Position numbers and translations under genes: made by a program. From contig NC_134827.1 of assembly GCF_004210375.1 (NCBI RefSeq), forward strand, positions 102,657,285 to 102,721,284: 64,000 bases of DNA, read 5' to 3'. The notes under the pieces are model-generated. The model saw only the letters and a list, made by a program, of their open reading frames with translations, had not been told where the DNA came from and made no database searches. This DNA comes from Tachypleus tridentatus (lineage: Eukaryota; Arthropoda; Merostomata; Xiphosura; Limulidae). Below, piece by piece: positions 44,516 through 58,200 of this stretch (position 1 is its first letter; every line of letters starts with the position of its first letter).

Positions 44516-44732
44516 CCTTCCATCAAACACTTCGCTATACAAGAGAAAATCTTCTGATGCACGATTCCAATCAGGGTCAGAGGATTACTTGGAGTAACAC
44601 TCTGACTTGGATGTTGTGACACTGAAGAGTCTGTCGGTGAAGAATTTCATCACTGACAGCATCACCAATGACCTTGGAAATTCCGATGTTAATTCCATTT
44701 GTGACAATCCACATGCTTGTTGTGTTAGCAGC
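44516..44732 (-). CDS. TRPM-family channel, N-terminal (MHR/SLOG) exon, with one frameshift
   Basis: TRPM proteins are cation channels with a large cytosolic N-terminal homology region. The acceptor (AACTTCTAG|GCT) sets the exon start at 44732. The first frame reads AANTTSMWIVTNGINIGISK, then VIGDAVSDE. This matches the TRPM block A-A-x-T-T-x-A-W-I-x-T-G-G-x-N-x-G-V-x-x-x-V-G-D-A. That frame closes at a TGA at about 44577-44579. A second frame, offset by one base, carries DPDWNRASEDFLLYSEVFDG up to a strong donor (GAAGG|GTAAGT, last base 44516). The switch must lie in 44580-44584. Removing one base would make the exon 216 bp, with phase 0 at both ends. I infer a sequencing or assembly indel, or a genuine inactivating mutation. 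The conserved second Gly of T-G-G is Asn here. Orthology within TRPM is not determined. Confidence 0.78.
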
Positions 44733-44853
44733 CTAGAAGTTAATATGTTACTTAACATAACACAATGATAATAATAACAGTTTGTAAAAAACATCGAAGT
44801 AAAATTTTAATTAAATATTATATATGATTTTTTTACGTACAGAAAGAAACCAG

Positions 44854-46070
44854 TACCTCACTAATTATATTCTAACATTCTAGCTGGCATTACCTTACTA
44901 GTTATATTGTAACATTCTAGCTGGCATTACCTTACTAATTATATTCTAACATTCTAGTTGGCATTACCTCACTAGTTATATTCTAACATTCTAGCTGGCA
45001 TTACCTCACTAATTATATTCTAACATTCTAGTTAGCATTACCTTACTAGTTATATTCTAACATTCCAGCTGGCATTACCTCACTAATTATATTCTAACAT
45101 TCTAGTTAGCATTACCTTACTAGTTTTATTCAAACATTCTAGCTGGCATTACTTTACTGGTTATATTCTAACATTCTGGCTGGCATTACTTCACTGGTTT
45201 TATTCAAACATTCAGCTGGCATTACCTTACTGGTTATATTCTAACATTCTGGCTGGCATTACCTCACTAATTATATTCTAACATTCTGGCTGGCATTACC
45301 TCACTGGTTATATTCTAACATTCTGGTTAGCATTACCTCACTGGTTTATTCAAACATTCTGGCTGGCATTACCTTACTAATTATATTCTAACATTCTGGC
45401 TGGCATTACCTTACTGGTTATATTCTAACATTCTGGCTGGCATTACCTCACTGGTTATATTCTGACATTCTGGCTGGCATTACCTTACTGGTTATATTGT
45501 AACATTCTGGCTGGCATTGCTTTACTAATTATATTCTAACATTCTGGTTGGCATTGCCTTACTAGTTATATTCTAACATTCTAGCTGGCATTACCTCACT
45601 GGTTATATTCTAACATTCCAGCTGACATTACCTTACTAGTTTTATTCAAACATTCTAGCTGACATTACCTTACTAGTTTTATTCAAACATTCTAGCTGGC
45701 ATTACCTTACTAATTATATTCTAACATTCTCGCTGACATTACCTTACTGGTTATATTCTTACATTCTAGCTGGCATTACCTCACTAATTATATTCTAACA
45801 TTCTGGCTGGCATTACCTCACTAGTTATATTCTAACATTCTAGCTGGCATTACCTTACTAGTTATATTCTAACATTCTAGCTGGCATTACCTTACTAATT
45901 ATATTCTAACATTCTAGTTAGCATTACCTCACTAGTTTTATTCAACCATTCTAGCTGGCATTACCTTACTAGTTATATTCTAACATTCTAGCTGGCATTA
46001 CCTTACTAGTTATATTCTAACATTCTAGCTGGCATTACTTTACTAATTATATTCTAACATTCTAGCTGGT
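44854..46070 (+). repeat. 37-bp minisatellite, about 33 copies, in a TRPM intron
   Basis: The unit is TACTAGTTATATTCTAACAT, then TCTAGCTGGCATTACCT. Variants are TACTAATT, TACTGGTT and CACTAATT, TTTTATTCAAACATT for TATATTCTAACATT, and TCTGGCTGG. The TCTGG form clusters at 45.16-45.55 kb. It starts about 120 bp upstream (gene direction) of the 44.7-kb exon. Confidence 0.95.
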
Positions 46071-46775
46071 CTAATCAGTACTTTATGAAAGACAGTTACA
46101 GTAATACTATGGATTACTACAGGTTCTAAATAAAGAAAGACAAAACTTAGTTCTGGATACAAAGATTTTTTCTTGGAGGTTTGGAAAATAACCTGAAATT
46201 ACATTTTGAACATTTGCAAGGTTTAAAACATTAATACATAACTAGATAATATAACTTAAATGTTCTTGTTATAATTTTATATTAATCAAAATGAAATGTC
46301 AAAATCTTTGACCAAACCAACTGCTTTAATTTACAAGTTGTCAGTGGTTTTCAACGCTTACTGGTACCTCCCAAATGTTTCCAGCTAAACCAAATGGTCC
46401 AGCTGGATGCTGGGTAAGCAGTTGTTAACACTTACTAACAGTATTTTAAGGCTTCTGGCTGAACCAAAATGCCCATCTTGACAATGGATTAGTGTTTTTA
46501 ACATTCATTAACAGCATTGTAAGGTTTAAAAAAAAATTTGCTTTAATTTTTGCATAATACCTAAAAAATTCAGAGTTCAACCTTAAAAAAGTGTCATATT
46601 TTATTGAAAAAGTGAACAAATTTGCTACTGAAAATTAAGAGTTTAACAAACTTTAATAAAAAGTAATTTCAACATAAAAATCATTAAAAACATTTTATTA
46701 TGCAAGTTGTATAACTTCACATTATGAAGTCACACACACACCAACTATAGATAAAACACCCAGAGGGGTATTTAC
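46071..46775. other. TRPM intron, unique part
   Basis: AT-rich non-repetitive sequence between the 37-bp array and the 46.8-kb exon. No other feature is seen. Confidence 0.5.
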
Positions 46776-46954
46776 CTTGATTAATCCCTTCTGGAAATTT
46801 TCAAGCTGCCTGGAATTTTTCCAGTTTGTTAAAAGACCACATTAGATACAATAACCAAAACAATACGAGGATTGCTTAAATTCCAATCTTGAGAAACAAC
46901 CTCAGCAACTTCTTCCATGTTAACATCGTGACTGACTCGAATGAATGGTCGGCC
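46776..46954 (-). CDS. TRPM-family channel, N-terminal exon preceding the 44.7-kb exon, with one frameshift
   Basis: The exon opens after an acceptor (TTTCTTAG|GGC, first base 46954) and reads RPFIRVSHDVNMEEVAEVV, then SQDWNLSNPRIVLVIVSN. This matches the TRPM stretch (P-Y-V-R-V-S-x-D ... x-D-W-x-L-x-x-P-x-L-x-I-x-V) near the start of the N-terminal homology region. That frame hits a stop just after VVF. A frame offset by one base continues GLLTNWKNSRQLENFQKGLI and K to the donor (ATCAAG|GTAAAT, last base 46776), matching L-x-x-x-F-x-K-G-L-I-K. The next exon begins AANTT, giving the family-typical K-G-L-I-K-A-A join. One base is missing near 46835-46841: the exon is 179 bp, and 180 would be exactly 60 codons with both ends in phase 0. 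Either an assembly error or a pseudogene lesion. Confidence 0.82.
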
Positions 46955-47774
46955 CTAAGAAAGGTTAGTTCATTTGTAATTAGGAGCAAACTGTGTTGGT
47001 TTTACCTCAAAACACTTTCCCTTAGATCAACTGTGGTTCTGTAAACCTACAACTGTGCACTTACATTTGTTTTGTTTTTCCAGATGGAGTAACACACACA
47101 CACTTCAATGGAAAACAACAATTATTAAGTTCATCAAAGTTAATCATATCACCAACAATTTACCAATCTTGTAAAAAAATGTCAGGATGCTCATGTAAAT
47201 TTGAGTTTAGTGTCACGTCCTAAAACCTCAATCAATCTCTAATTACATACAACAATGTTGTTAGAAACAGAATAAAATGGAACATTTAATACTTCAAAAC
47301 AAGAATAAAACTATTTAAATTTAAAAATGTTCAACACTTCAAAACTGAGGAGAAATAATACAACAAACGTTTATATTTTTTAAGGATTAATATTTATACT
47401 GGTCCAAATTCAATGATAACAACAAAACCATATGCATGTTATTTGTTGCTCTTTGATGTCTCTAAGTTAGCAATTGATCTTTGTGAAATATACCTTCCTG
47501 AACACCAAAATACAGGTGAATCCTGGCAAAAGTTTTACATTAAATAAAAAATTAGTGTTTTCCTACTTAAAACACCTTATTGTTCCTATTAAAGTAAAAT
47601 ACTATTCACAGAGTGTCAAGCTGTCACTGTATTCAATCACATTCTGTTTTACAATTTCTCAGTGAATGGTACATTATAAAAATTTACCTATAAACAAAAA
47701 AGACTGAGTGCATACTGGAGTGATTTAAATATTTGACACTAAAATTAATAAAAAAAAAATTACCTTTACTCTCT
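46955..47774. other. non-coding DNA (TRPM intron)
   Basis: AT-rich. The + frame at 47474-47665 has no family signature. No upstream TRPM exon is recognised here. Confidence 0.45.
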
Positions 47775-49036
47775 AGAAAATAAATGTATTTCAGCCAGTG
47801 TTTACCTACTGTATTTCAATATGAAACACTTTTACTACTAGTCCACATAGAAAATAAATGTATTTCAGCCAGTGTTTCCCTACCGTATTTCAATATGAAA
47901 CACTTGTACTACTAGTCTACACAGAAAATAAATGTATTTCAGCCAGTGTTTCCCTACTGTATTTCATTATGAAACACTTTTACTACTAGTCCACATAGAA
48001 AATAAATGTATTTCAGCCAGTGATTCCCTACTGTATTTCATTATGAAACACTTGTACTACTAGAACACATAGAAAATAAATGTATTTCAGCCAGTGTTTC
48101 CCTATTGCATTTCAATATGAAACACTTTTAATACTACTAGTCCACATAGAAAATAAATGTATTTCAGCCAGTGTTTCCCTACTGTATTTCATTATGAAAC
48201 ACTTGTACTACTAGTCCACATAGAAAATAAATGTATTTCAGCCAGTGTTTCCCTACTGCATTTCAATATCAAACACTTTTACTACTAGTCCACATAGAAA
48301 ATAAATGTATTTCAGCCAGTGTTTCCCTACTGCATTTCAATATCAAACACTTTTACTACTAGTCCACATAGAAAATAAATGTATTTCAGCCAGTGTTTCC
48401 ATACTGTATTTCAATATCAAACACTTTTACCACTAGTCCACATAGAAAATAAATGTATTTCAGCCAGTGTTTCCCTACTGTATTTCAATATGAAACACTT
48501 TTACCACTAGTCCACATAGAAAGTAAATGTATTTCAGCCAGTGATTCCCTACTGTATTTCAATATGAAACACTTTTACTACTAGTCCACATAGAAAATAC
48601 ATGTATTTCAACCAGTGTTTCCCTACTGTATTTCATTATGAAACACTTTTACCACTAGTCCACATAGAAAATAAATGTATTTCAGCCAATGTTTCCCTAC
48701 TGTATTTCAATATGAAACACTTGTACTACTAGTCCACATAGAAAATAAATGTATTTCAGCCAGTGTTTCCCAACTGTATTTCAATATGAAACACTTTTAC
48801 TACTAGTCCACATAGAAAATAAATGTATTTCAACCAGTGTTTCCCTACTGTATTTCAATATCAAACACTTGTACTACTAGTCCACATAGAAAATAAATGT
48901 ATTTCAGCTAATGTTTCCCTACTGTATTTCAATATGAAACACTTTTACTACTAGTCCACACAGAAAATAAATGTATTTCTGCCAGTGTTTCCCAACTGTA
49001 TTTCAATATGAAACACTTTTACTACTAGTCCACACA
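47775..49036 (+). repeat. 74-bp minisatellite, about 17 copies
   Basis: The unit is AGAAAATAAATGTATTTCAG, then CCAGTGTTTCCCTACTGTAT, TTCAATATGAAACACTTTTA, CTACTAGTCCACAT. It runs straight into the composite array, where the last unit reads CACACAGTAAATAGTAGTAG. Confidence 0.95.
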
Positions 49037-49592
49037 GTAAATAGTAGTAGTAGCAGTAGTCATGGAACAGTAACAAACTGAACCATCTCTTGTGAAAAAA
49101 GAGTAGTCATGGTAGACATATAACAGTAACAAACTGAACCATCTCTTGTGAATAAATAATAGTAGTAGTCATGTAAAAGTAACAAACTGAACCATCTCTT
49201 GTGAATAAGTAGTAGTAGTGGTCATGTAACAGTAACAAACTGAACCATCTCTTGTGAATAAATAGCAGTAGTTCTAGTATTCATGTAACAGTAACAAACT
49301 GAACCATCTCTTGTGAATAAATAGTAGTAGTGGTCATGTAACAGTAACAAACTGAACCATCTCTTGTGAATAAATAGCAGTAGTTCTAGTATTCATGTAA
49401 CAGTAACAAACTGAACCATCTCTTGTGAATAAATAGTAGTAGTGGTCATGTAACAGTAACAAACTGAATCATCTCTTGTGAATAAATAGTTGTAGTAGTA
49501 ATGTAACAGTAACAAACTGAACCATCTCTTGTGAATAAGTAGTAGTAGTAGTAGTCATGTAACAATAACAAACTGAACCATCTCTTCTGAAT

Positions 49593-49623
<31 letters not shown>

Positions 49624-50111
49624 CATGTAACAGTAACAAACTGAACCATCTCTTGTGAATAAGTAGTAGTAGTAGTAGTAGTTGTAGTCATGTAACAGTA
49701 ACATACTGAACCATCTCTTGTGAATAAAGAGTAATCATGGTAGACATGTAACAGTAACAAACTGAACCATCTCTTGTGAATAAATAATAGTAGTAGTAGT
49801 CATGTAAAAGTAACAAACTGAACCATCTCTTGTGAATAAAGAGTAGTAGTAGTAGTCATGTAACAGTAACAAACTGAACTGTCTCTTGTGAATAAATAGT
49901 AGTAGTGGTCATGTAACAGTAACAAACTGAACCATCTCTTGTGAATAAATAGCAGTAGTTCTAGTATTCATGTAACAGTAACAAACTGAACCATCTCTTG
50001 TGAATAACTAATAGTAGTAGTCATGTAAAAGTAACAAACTGAATCATCTCTTGTGAATAAATAGTTGTAGTAGTAATGTAACAGTAACAAACTGAACCAT
50101 CTCTTCTGAAT

Positions 50112-50142
<31 letters not shown>

Positions 50143-50179
50143 CATGTAACAATAACAAACTGAACCATCTCTTCTGAAT

Positions 50180-50210
<31 letters not shown>

Positions 50211-50421
50211 CATGTAACAGTAACAAACTGAACCATCTCTTGTGAATAAGTAGTAGTAGTAGTAGTTGTAGTCATGTAACAGTAACAAACTGAACCATCT
50301 CTTGTGAATAAAGAGTAGTCATGGTAGACATGTAACAGTAACAAACTGAACCATCTCTTGTGAATAAGTAGTAGTAGTAGTAGTCATGTAACAGTAACAA
50401 ACTGAGCCATCTCTTCTCAAT

Positions 50422-50455
<34 letters not shown>

Positions 50456-50652
50456 CATGTAACAGTAACAAACTGAACCATCTCTTGTGAATAAGTAGTA
50501 GTAGTAGTAGTCATGTAACAGTAACAAACTGAATCATCTCTTGTGAATAAGTAGTAGTAGTAGTAGTAGTCATGTAACAGTAACAAACTGAACCATCTCT
50601 TGTGAATAAGTAGTAGTAGTAGTAGTCATGTAACAGTAACAAACTGAACCAT

Positions 50653-52261
50653 CTCTAGTGAATAAGTAGTAGTAGTAGTAGTAGTCATGTAACAGTAACA
50701 AACTGAACCATCTCTTGTAAATAAATAATAGTAGTAGTAGTCATGTAACAGTAACAAACTGAACCATCTCTTGTGAATAAATAATAGTAGTAGTAGTAGT
50801 CATGTAACAGTAACAAACTGAACCATCTCTTGTGAATAAGTAGTAGTAGTAGTAGTCATGTAACAGTAACAAACTGAACCATCTCTTGTGAATAAATAGT
50901 AGTAGTAGTCATGTAACAGTAACAAACTGAACCATCTCTTCTGGATAAATAGTAGTAGTAGTCATGTAACAGTAACAAACTGAACAAGCTCTTGTGAATA
51001 AATAGTAGTAGTAGTCATGTAACAATAACAAACTGAACCATCTCTTGTGAATAAGTAGTAGTAGTAGTAATGTAACAGTAACAAACTGAACCACCTCTTG
51101 TGAATAAGTAGTAGTAGTAGTAGTAGTCATGTAACAGTAACAAACTGAATCATCTCTTGTGAATAAATAGTAGTAGTAGTCATCTATCAGTAACAAACTG
51201 AATCATCTCTTGTGAATAAATAGTAGTAGTAGTCATGTAACAGTAACAAACTGAACCATCTCTTGTGAATAAGTAGTAGTAGTCATGTAACAGTAACAAA
51301 CTGAATCATCTGTTGTGAATAAATAGTAGTAGTAGTCATGTAACAGTAACAAACTGAATCATCTCTTGTGAATAAATAGTAGTAGTAGTCATGTAACAAT
51401 AACAAACTGAACCATCTCTTGTGAATAAATAGTAGTAGTAGTCATGTAACAGTAACAAACTGAACCATCTCTTGTGAATAAGTAGTAGTAGTCATGTAAC
51501 AGTAACAAACTGAATCATCTCTTGTGAATAAATAGTAGTAGTAGTAATGTAACAGTAACAAACTGAACCATCTCTTGTCAATAAGTAGTAGTAGTAGTAG
51601 TAGTCATGTAACAGTAACAAACTGAACCATCTCTTGTGAATAAGTAGTAGTAGTAGTAGTAGTAGTCATGTAACAGTAACAAACTGAATCATCTCTTGTG
51701 AATAAGTAGTAGTAGTAGTTGTAGTCATGTAACAGTAACAAACTGAACCATCTCTTGTGAATAAGTAGTAGTAGTAGTAGTAGTAGTCATGAAACAGTAA
51801 CAAACTGAACCATCTCTTGTGAATAAGTACTAGTAGTAGTCATGTAACAGTAACAAACTGAATCATCTCTTGTGAATAAGTAGTAGTAGAAGTTGTAGTC
51901 ATGTAACAGTAACAAACTGAACCATCTCTTGTGAATAAGTAGTAGTAGTAGTCATGTAACAGTAACAAACTGAATCATCTCTTGTGAATAAATAGTTGTA
52001 GTAGTAATGTAACAGTAACAAACTGAACCATCTCTTGTGAATAAGTAGTAGTAGTACTAGTAGTCATGTAACAGTAACAAACTGAACCATCTCTTGTGAA
52101 TAAGTAGTAGTAGTAGTAGTCATGTAACAGTAACAAACTGAATCATCTCTTGTGAATAAGTAGTAGTAGTAGTAGTAGTCATGTAACAGTAACAAACTGA
52201 ACCATCTCTTGTGAATAAGTAGTAGTAGTAGTAGTCATGTAACAGTAACAAACTGAACCAT
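50653..52261 (+). repeat. higher-order unit of 1,609 bp inside the composite array (copy 1)
   Basis: Rare core variants recur at a constant offset. CTCTAGTG occurs at 50653 and 52262, and CATCTATCAG at 51181 and 52790. Both pairs are 1,609 bp apart with the same intervening order of units. The second copy therefore begins at 52262. Confidence 0.85.
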
Positions 52262-55200
52262 CTCTAGTGAATAAGTAGTAGTAGTAGTAGTAGTCATGTA
52301 ACAGTAACAAACTGAACCATCTCTTGTAAATAAATAATAGTAGTAGTAGTCATGTAACAGTAACAAACTGAACCATCTCTTGTGAATAAATAATAGTAGT
52401 AGTAGTAGTCATGTAACAGTAACAAACTGAACCATCTCTTGTGAATAAGTAGTAGTAGTAGTAGTCATGTAACAGTAACAAACTGAACCATCTCTTGTGA
52501 ATAAATAGTAGTAGTAGTCATGTAACAGTAACAAACTAAACCATTTCTTCTGGATAAATAGTAGTAGTAGTCATGTAACAGTAACAAACTGAACAAGCTC
52601 TTGTGAATAAATAGTAGTAGTAGTCATGTAACAATAACAAACTGAACCATCTCTTGTGAATAAGTAGTAGTAGTAGTAATGTAACAGTAACAAACTGAAC
52701 CACCTCTTGTGAATAAGTAGTAGTAGTAGTAGTAGTCATGTAACAGTAACAAACTGAATCATCTCTTGTGAATAAATAGTAGTAGTAGTCATCTATCAGT
52801 AACAAACTGAATCATCTCTTGTGAATAAATAGTAGTAGTAGTCATGTAACAGTAACAAACTGAACCATCTCTTGTGAATAAGTAGTAGTAGTCATGTAAC
52901 AGTAACAAACTGAATCATCTCTTGTGAATAAATAGTAGTAGTAGTCATGTAACAGTAACAAACTGAATCATCTCTTGTGAATAAATAGTAGTAGTAGTCA
53001 TGTAACAGTAACAAACTGAACCATCTCTTGTGAATAAGTAGTAGTAGTCATGTAACAGTAACAAACTGAATCATCTCTTGTGAATAAATAGTAGTAGTAG
53101 TAATGTAACAGTAACAAACTGAACCATCTCTTGTCAATAAGTAGTAGTAGTAGTAGTAGTCATGTAACAGTAACAAACTGAACCATCTCTTGTGAATAAG
53201 TAGTAGTAGTAGTAGTAGTAGTCATGTAACAGTAACAAACTGAATCATCTCTTGTGAATAAGTAGTAGTAGTAGTTGTAGTCATGTAACAGTAACAAACT
53301 GAACCATCTCTTGTGAATAAGTAGTAGTAGTAGTAGTAGTAGTCATGAAACAGTAACAAACTGAACCATCTCTTGTGAATAAGTACTAGTAGTAGTAGTC
53401 ATGTAACAGTAACAAACTGAATCATCTCTTGTGAATAAGTAGTAGTAGAAGTTGTAGTCATGTAACAGTAACAAACTGAACCATCTCTTGTGAATAAGTA
53501 GTTGTAGTAGTAATGTAACAGTAACAAACTGAACCATCTCTTGTGAATAAGTAGTAGTAGTACTAGTAGTCATGTAACAGTAACAAACTGAACCATCTCT
53601 TGTGAATAAGTAGTAGTAGTAGTAGTAGTCATGTAACAGTAACAAACTGAACCATCTCTTGTGAATAAGTAGTAGTAGTAGTAGTAGTAGTCATGTAACA
53701 GTAACAAACTGAATCATCTCTTGTGAATAAATAATAGCAGTAGTATTCATGTAACAATAACAAACTGAGCCATCTCTTGTGAATAAATAATAGCAGTAGT
53801 ATTCATGTAACAATAACAAACTGAACCATCACTTGTGGATAAATAGTAGTAGTAGTCATGTAACAGTAACAAACTGAACCATCTCTTGTGAATAAGTAGT
53901 AGTAGTCATGTAACAGCAACAAACTGAACCATCTCTTGTGAATAAGTAGTGGTAGTAGTAGTGTAGTCATGCAACAGTAACTAACTGAACCATCTCTTGT
54001 GAATAAATAATAGCAGTAATATTCATGTAACAATAACAAACTGAGCCATCTCTTGTGAATAAATAATAGCAGTGGTATTCATGTAACAATAACAAACTGA
54101 ACCATCTCTTGTGAATAAAGAGTAGTCATAGTAGTCATGTAACAGTAACAAACTGAACCATCTCTTGTGAATAAAGAGTAGTCATAGTAGTCATGTAACA
54201 GTAACAAACTGAACCATCTCTTGTGAATAAATAGTAGTAGTAGTAGTAGTAGTCATGTAACAATAACAAACTGAACCATCTCTTGTGAATAAAGAGTAGT
54301 GATAGTAGTCATGTAACAGTAACAAACTGAACCATCTCTTGTGAATAAATAGTAGTAGTAGTCATGTAACAGTAACAAACTGAATCATCTCTTCTGAATA
54401 AATAGTAGTAGTAGTCATGTAACAGTAACAAACTGAACCATCTCTTCTGGATAAATAGTAGTAGTAGTCATGTAACAGTAACAAACTGAACCATCTCTTG
54501 TGAATAAATAGTAGTAGTAGTCATGTAACAGTAACAAACTGAATCATCTCTTCTGAATAAATAGTAGTAGTAGTCATGTAACAGTAACAAACTGAACCAT
54601 CTCTTCTGGATAAATAGTAGTAGTAGTCATGTAACAGTAACAAACTGAACCATCTCTTGTGAAAAAAGAGTAGTGGTAGTAGTAGTAGTCATGTAACAGT
54701 AACAAACTGAACCATCTCTTGTGAATAAGTAATAGTAGTAGTAGTAGTCATGTAACAGTAACAAACTGAATCATCTCTTGTGAATAAATAGTAGTAGTAG
54801 TAGTAGTCATGTAACAGTAACAAACTGAATCATCTCTTGTGAATAAGTAGTAGTAGTAGTAGTAGTCATGTAACAGTAACAAACTGAACCATCTCTTGTG
54901 AATAAATAGTAGTAGTAGTAGTAGTCATGTAACAGTAACAAACTGAATCATCTCTTGTGAATAAGTAGTAGTAGTAGTAATGTAACAGTAACAAACTGAA
55001 CCATCTCTTGTGAATAAGTAGTAGTAGTAGTAATGTAACAGTAACAAACTGAACCATCTCTTGTGAATAAGTAGTAGTAGTAGTAGTAGTAGTAATGTAA
55101 CAGTAACAAACTGAACCACCTCTTGTGAATAAGTAGTAGTAGTAGTAGTAGTAGTCATGTAACAGTAACAAACTGAACCATCTCTTGTGAATAAGTAGTA

Positions 55201-58200
55201 GTAGTAGTAGTAGTCATGTAACAGTAACAAACTGAACCACCTCTTGTGAATAAGTAGTAGTAGTAGTAGTAGTAGTAATGTAACAGTAACAAACTGAACC
55301 ATCTCTTGTGAAAAAAGAGTAGTGGTAGTAGTAGTAGTCATGTAACAGTAACAAACTGAACCACCTCTTGTGAATAAGTAGTAGTAGTAGTAGTAGTAGT
55401 AATGTAACAGTAACAAACTGAACCATCTCTTGTGAAAAAAGAGTAGTGGTAGTAGTAGTAGTCATGTAACAGTAACAAACTGAACCATCTCTTGTGAATA
55501 AGTAGTAGTAGTAGTAGTAGTAGTAATGTAACAGTAACAAACTGAACCATCTCTTGTGAATAAGTAGTAGTAGTAGTAGTAGTAGTAATGTAACAGTAAC
55601 AAACTGAACCACCTCTTGTGAATAAGTAGTAGTAGTAGTAGTAGTAGTAATGTAACAGTAACAAACTGAACCATCTCTTGTGAATAAGTAGTAGTGGTAG
55701 TAGTAGTAGTCATGTAACAGTAACAAACTGAACCACCTCTTGTGAATAAGTAGTAGTAGTAGTAGTAGTAGTAATGTAACAGTAACAAACTGAACCATCT
55801 CTTGTGAAAAAAGAGTAGTGGTAGTAGTAGTAGTCATGTAACAGTAACAAACTGAATCATCTCTTGTGAAAAAAGAGTAGTGGTAGTAGTAGTAGTCATG
55901 TAACAGTAACAAACTGAACCACCTCTTGTGAATAAGTAGTAGTAGTAGTAGTAGTAATGTAACAGTAACAAACTGAACCATCTCTTGTGAAAAAAGAGTA
56001 GTGGTAGTAGTAGTAGTAATGTAACAGTAACAAACTGAACCACCTCTTGTGAATAAGTAGTAGTAGTAGTAGTAGTAGTAATGTAACAGTAACAAACTGA
56101 ACCACCTCTTGTGAATAAGTAGTAGTAGTAGTAGTAGTCATGTAACAGTAACAAACTGAACCATCTCTTGTGAAAAAAGAGTAGTGGTAGTAGTAGTCAT
56201 GTAACAGTAACAAACTGAACCACCTCTTGTGAATAAGTAGTAGTAGTAGTAGTAGTAGTAATGTAACAGTAACAAACTGAACCACCTCTTGTGAATAAGT
56301 AGTAGTAGTAGTAGTAGTCATGTAACAGTAACAAACTGAACCATCTCTTGTGAAAAAAGAGTAGTGGTAGTAGTAGTAGTAATGTAACAGTAACAAACTG
56401 AACCATCTCTTGTGAATAAGTAGTAGTAGTAGTAGTAGTAGTAGTAATGTAACAGTAACAAACTGAACCATCTCTTGTGAATAAGTAGTAGTAGTAGTAG
56501 TAGTCATGTAACAGTAACAAACTGAACCATCTCTTGTGAAAAAAAGTAGTGGTAGTAGTAGTCATGTAACAGTAACAAACTGAACCATCTCTTGTGAATA
56601 AAGTAGTAGTAGTAGTAGTAGTAATGTAACAGTAACAAACTGAACCACCTCTTGTGAATAAGTAGTAGTGGTAGTAGTAGTAGTCATGTAACAGTAACAA
56701 ACTGAACCACCTCTTGTGAATAAGTAGTAGTAGTAGTAGTAGTAGTAATGTAACAGTAACAAACTGAACCATCTCTTGTGAATAAGTAGTAGTAGTAGTA
56801 GTAGTCATGTAACAGTAACAAACTGAACCATCTCTTGTGAAAAAAGAGTAGTGGTAGTAGTAGTCATGTAACAGTAACAAACTGAACCACCTCTTGTGAA
56901 TAAGTAGTAGTAGTAGTAGTAGTAATGTAACAGTAACAAACTGAACCACCTCTTGTGAATAAGTAGTAGTAGTAGTAGTAGTAGTAATGTAACAGTAACA
57001 AACTGAACCATCTCTTGTGAAAAAAGAGTAGTGGTAGTAGTAGTAGTCATGTAACAGTAACAAACTGAACCATCTCTTGTGAATAAGTAGTAGTGGTAGT
57101 AGTAGTAGTCATGTAACAGTAACAAACTGAACCACCTCTTGTGAATAAGTAGTAGTAGTAGTAGTAATAGTAATGTAACAGTAACAAACTGAACCATCTC
57201 TTGTGAAAAAAGAGTAGTGGTAGTAGTAGTAGTCATGTAACAGTAACAAACTGAATCATCTCTTGTGAAAAAAGAGTAGTGGTAGTAGTAGTAGTCATGT
57301 AACAGTAACAAACTGAACCATCTCTTGTGAATAAGTAGTAGTGGTAGTAGTAGTAGTCATGTAACAGTAACAAACTGAACCACCTCTTGTGAATAAGTAG
57401 TAGTAGTAGTAGTAGTAGTAATGTAACAGTAACAAACTGAACCATCTCTTGTGAATAAGTAATAGTAGTAGTAGTAGTCATGTAACAGTAACAAACTGAA
57501 CCATCTCTTGTGAATAAGTAATAGTAGTAGTAGTAGTCATGTAACAGTAACAAACTGAATCATCTCTTGTGAATAAATAGTAGTAGTGGTAGTAGTCATG
57601 TAACAGTAACAAACTGAATCATCTCTTGTGAATAAGTAGTAGTAGTAGTAGTAGTCATGTAACAGTAACAAACTGAACCATCTCTTGTGAATAAATAGTA
57701 GTAGTAGTAGTAGTCATGTAACAGTAACAAACTGAATCATCTCTTGTGAATAAGTAGTAGTAGTAGTAGTAATGTAACAGTAACAAACTGAACCATCTCT
57801 TGTGAATAAGTAGTAGTAGTAGTAATGTAACAGTAACAAACTGAACCATCTCTTGTGAATAAAGTAGTAGTAGTAGTAGTAGTAATGTAACAGTAACAAA
57901 CTGAACCACCTCTTGTGAATAAGTAGTAGTAGTAGTAGTAGTCATGTAACAGTAACAAACTGAATCATCTCTTGTGAAAAAAGAGTAGTGGTAGTAGTAG
58001 TAGTCATGTAACAGTAACAAACTGAACCATCTCTTGTGAATAAGTAGTAGTAGTAGTAGTCATGTAACAGTAACAAACTGAACCATCTCTTGTGAATAAA
58101 GAGTAGTGGTAGTAGTAGTAGTCATGTAACAGTAACAAACTGAACCATCTCTTGTGAAAAAAGAGTAGTGGTAGTAGTAGTAGTCATGTAACAGTAACAA

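Noticed and set aside
44516..44579. Alternative serine-rich third frame (PTDSSVSQHPSQSV) as the continuation of the TRPM exon
   Set aside because: It also reaches the donor, but would leave the exon out of phase with its phase-0 start. The other frame (DPDWNRASEDF) restores an exact 216-bp exon, so I prefer it, without certainty.
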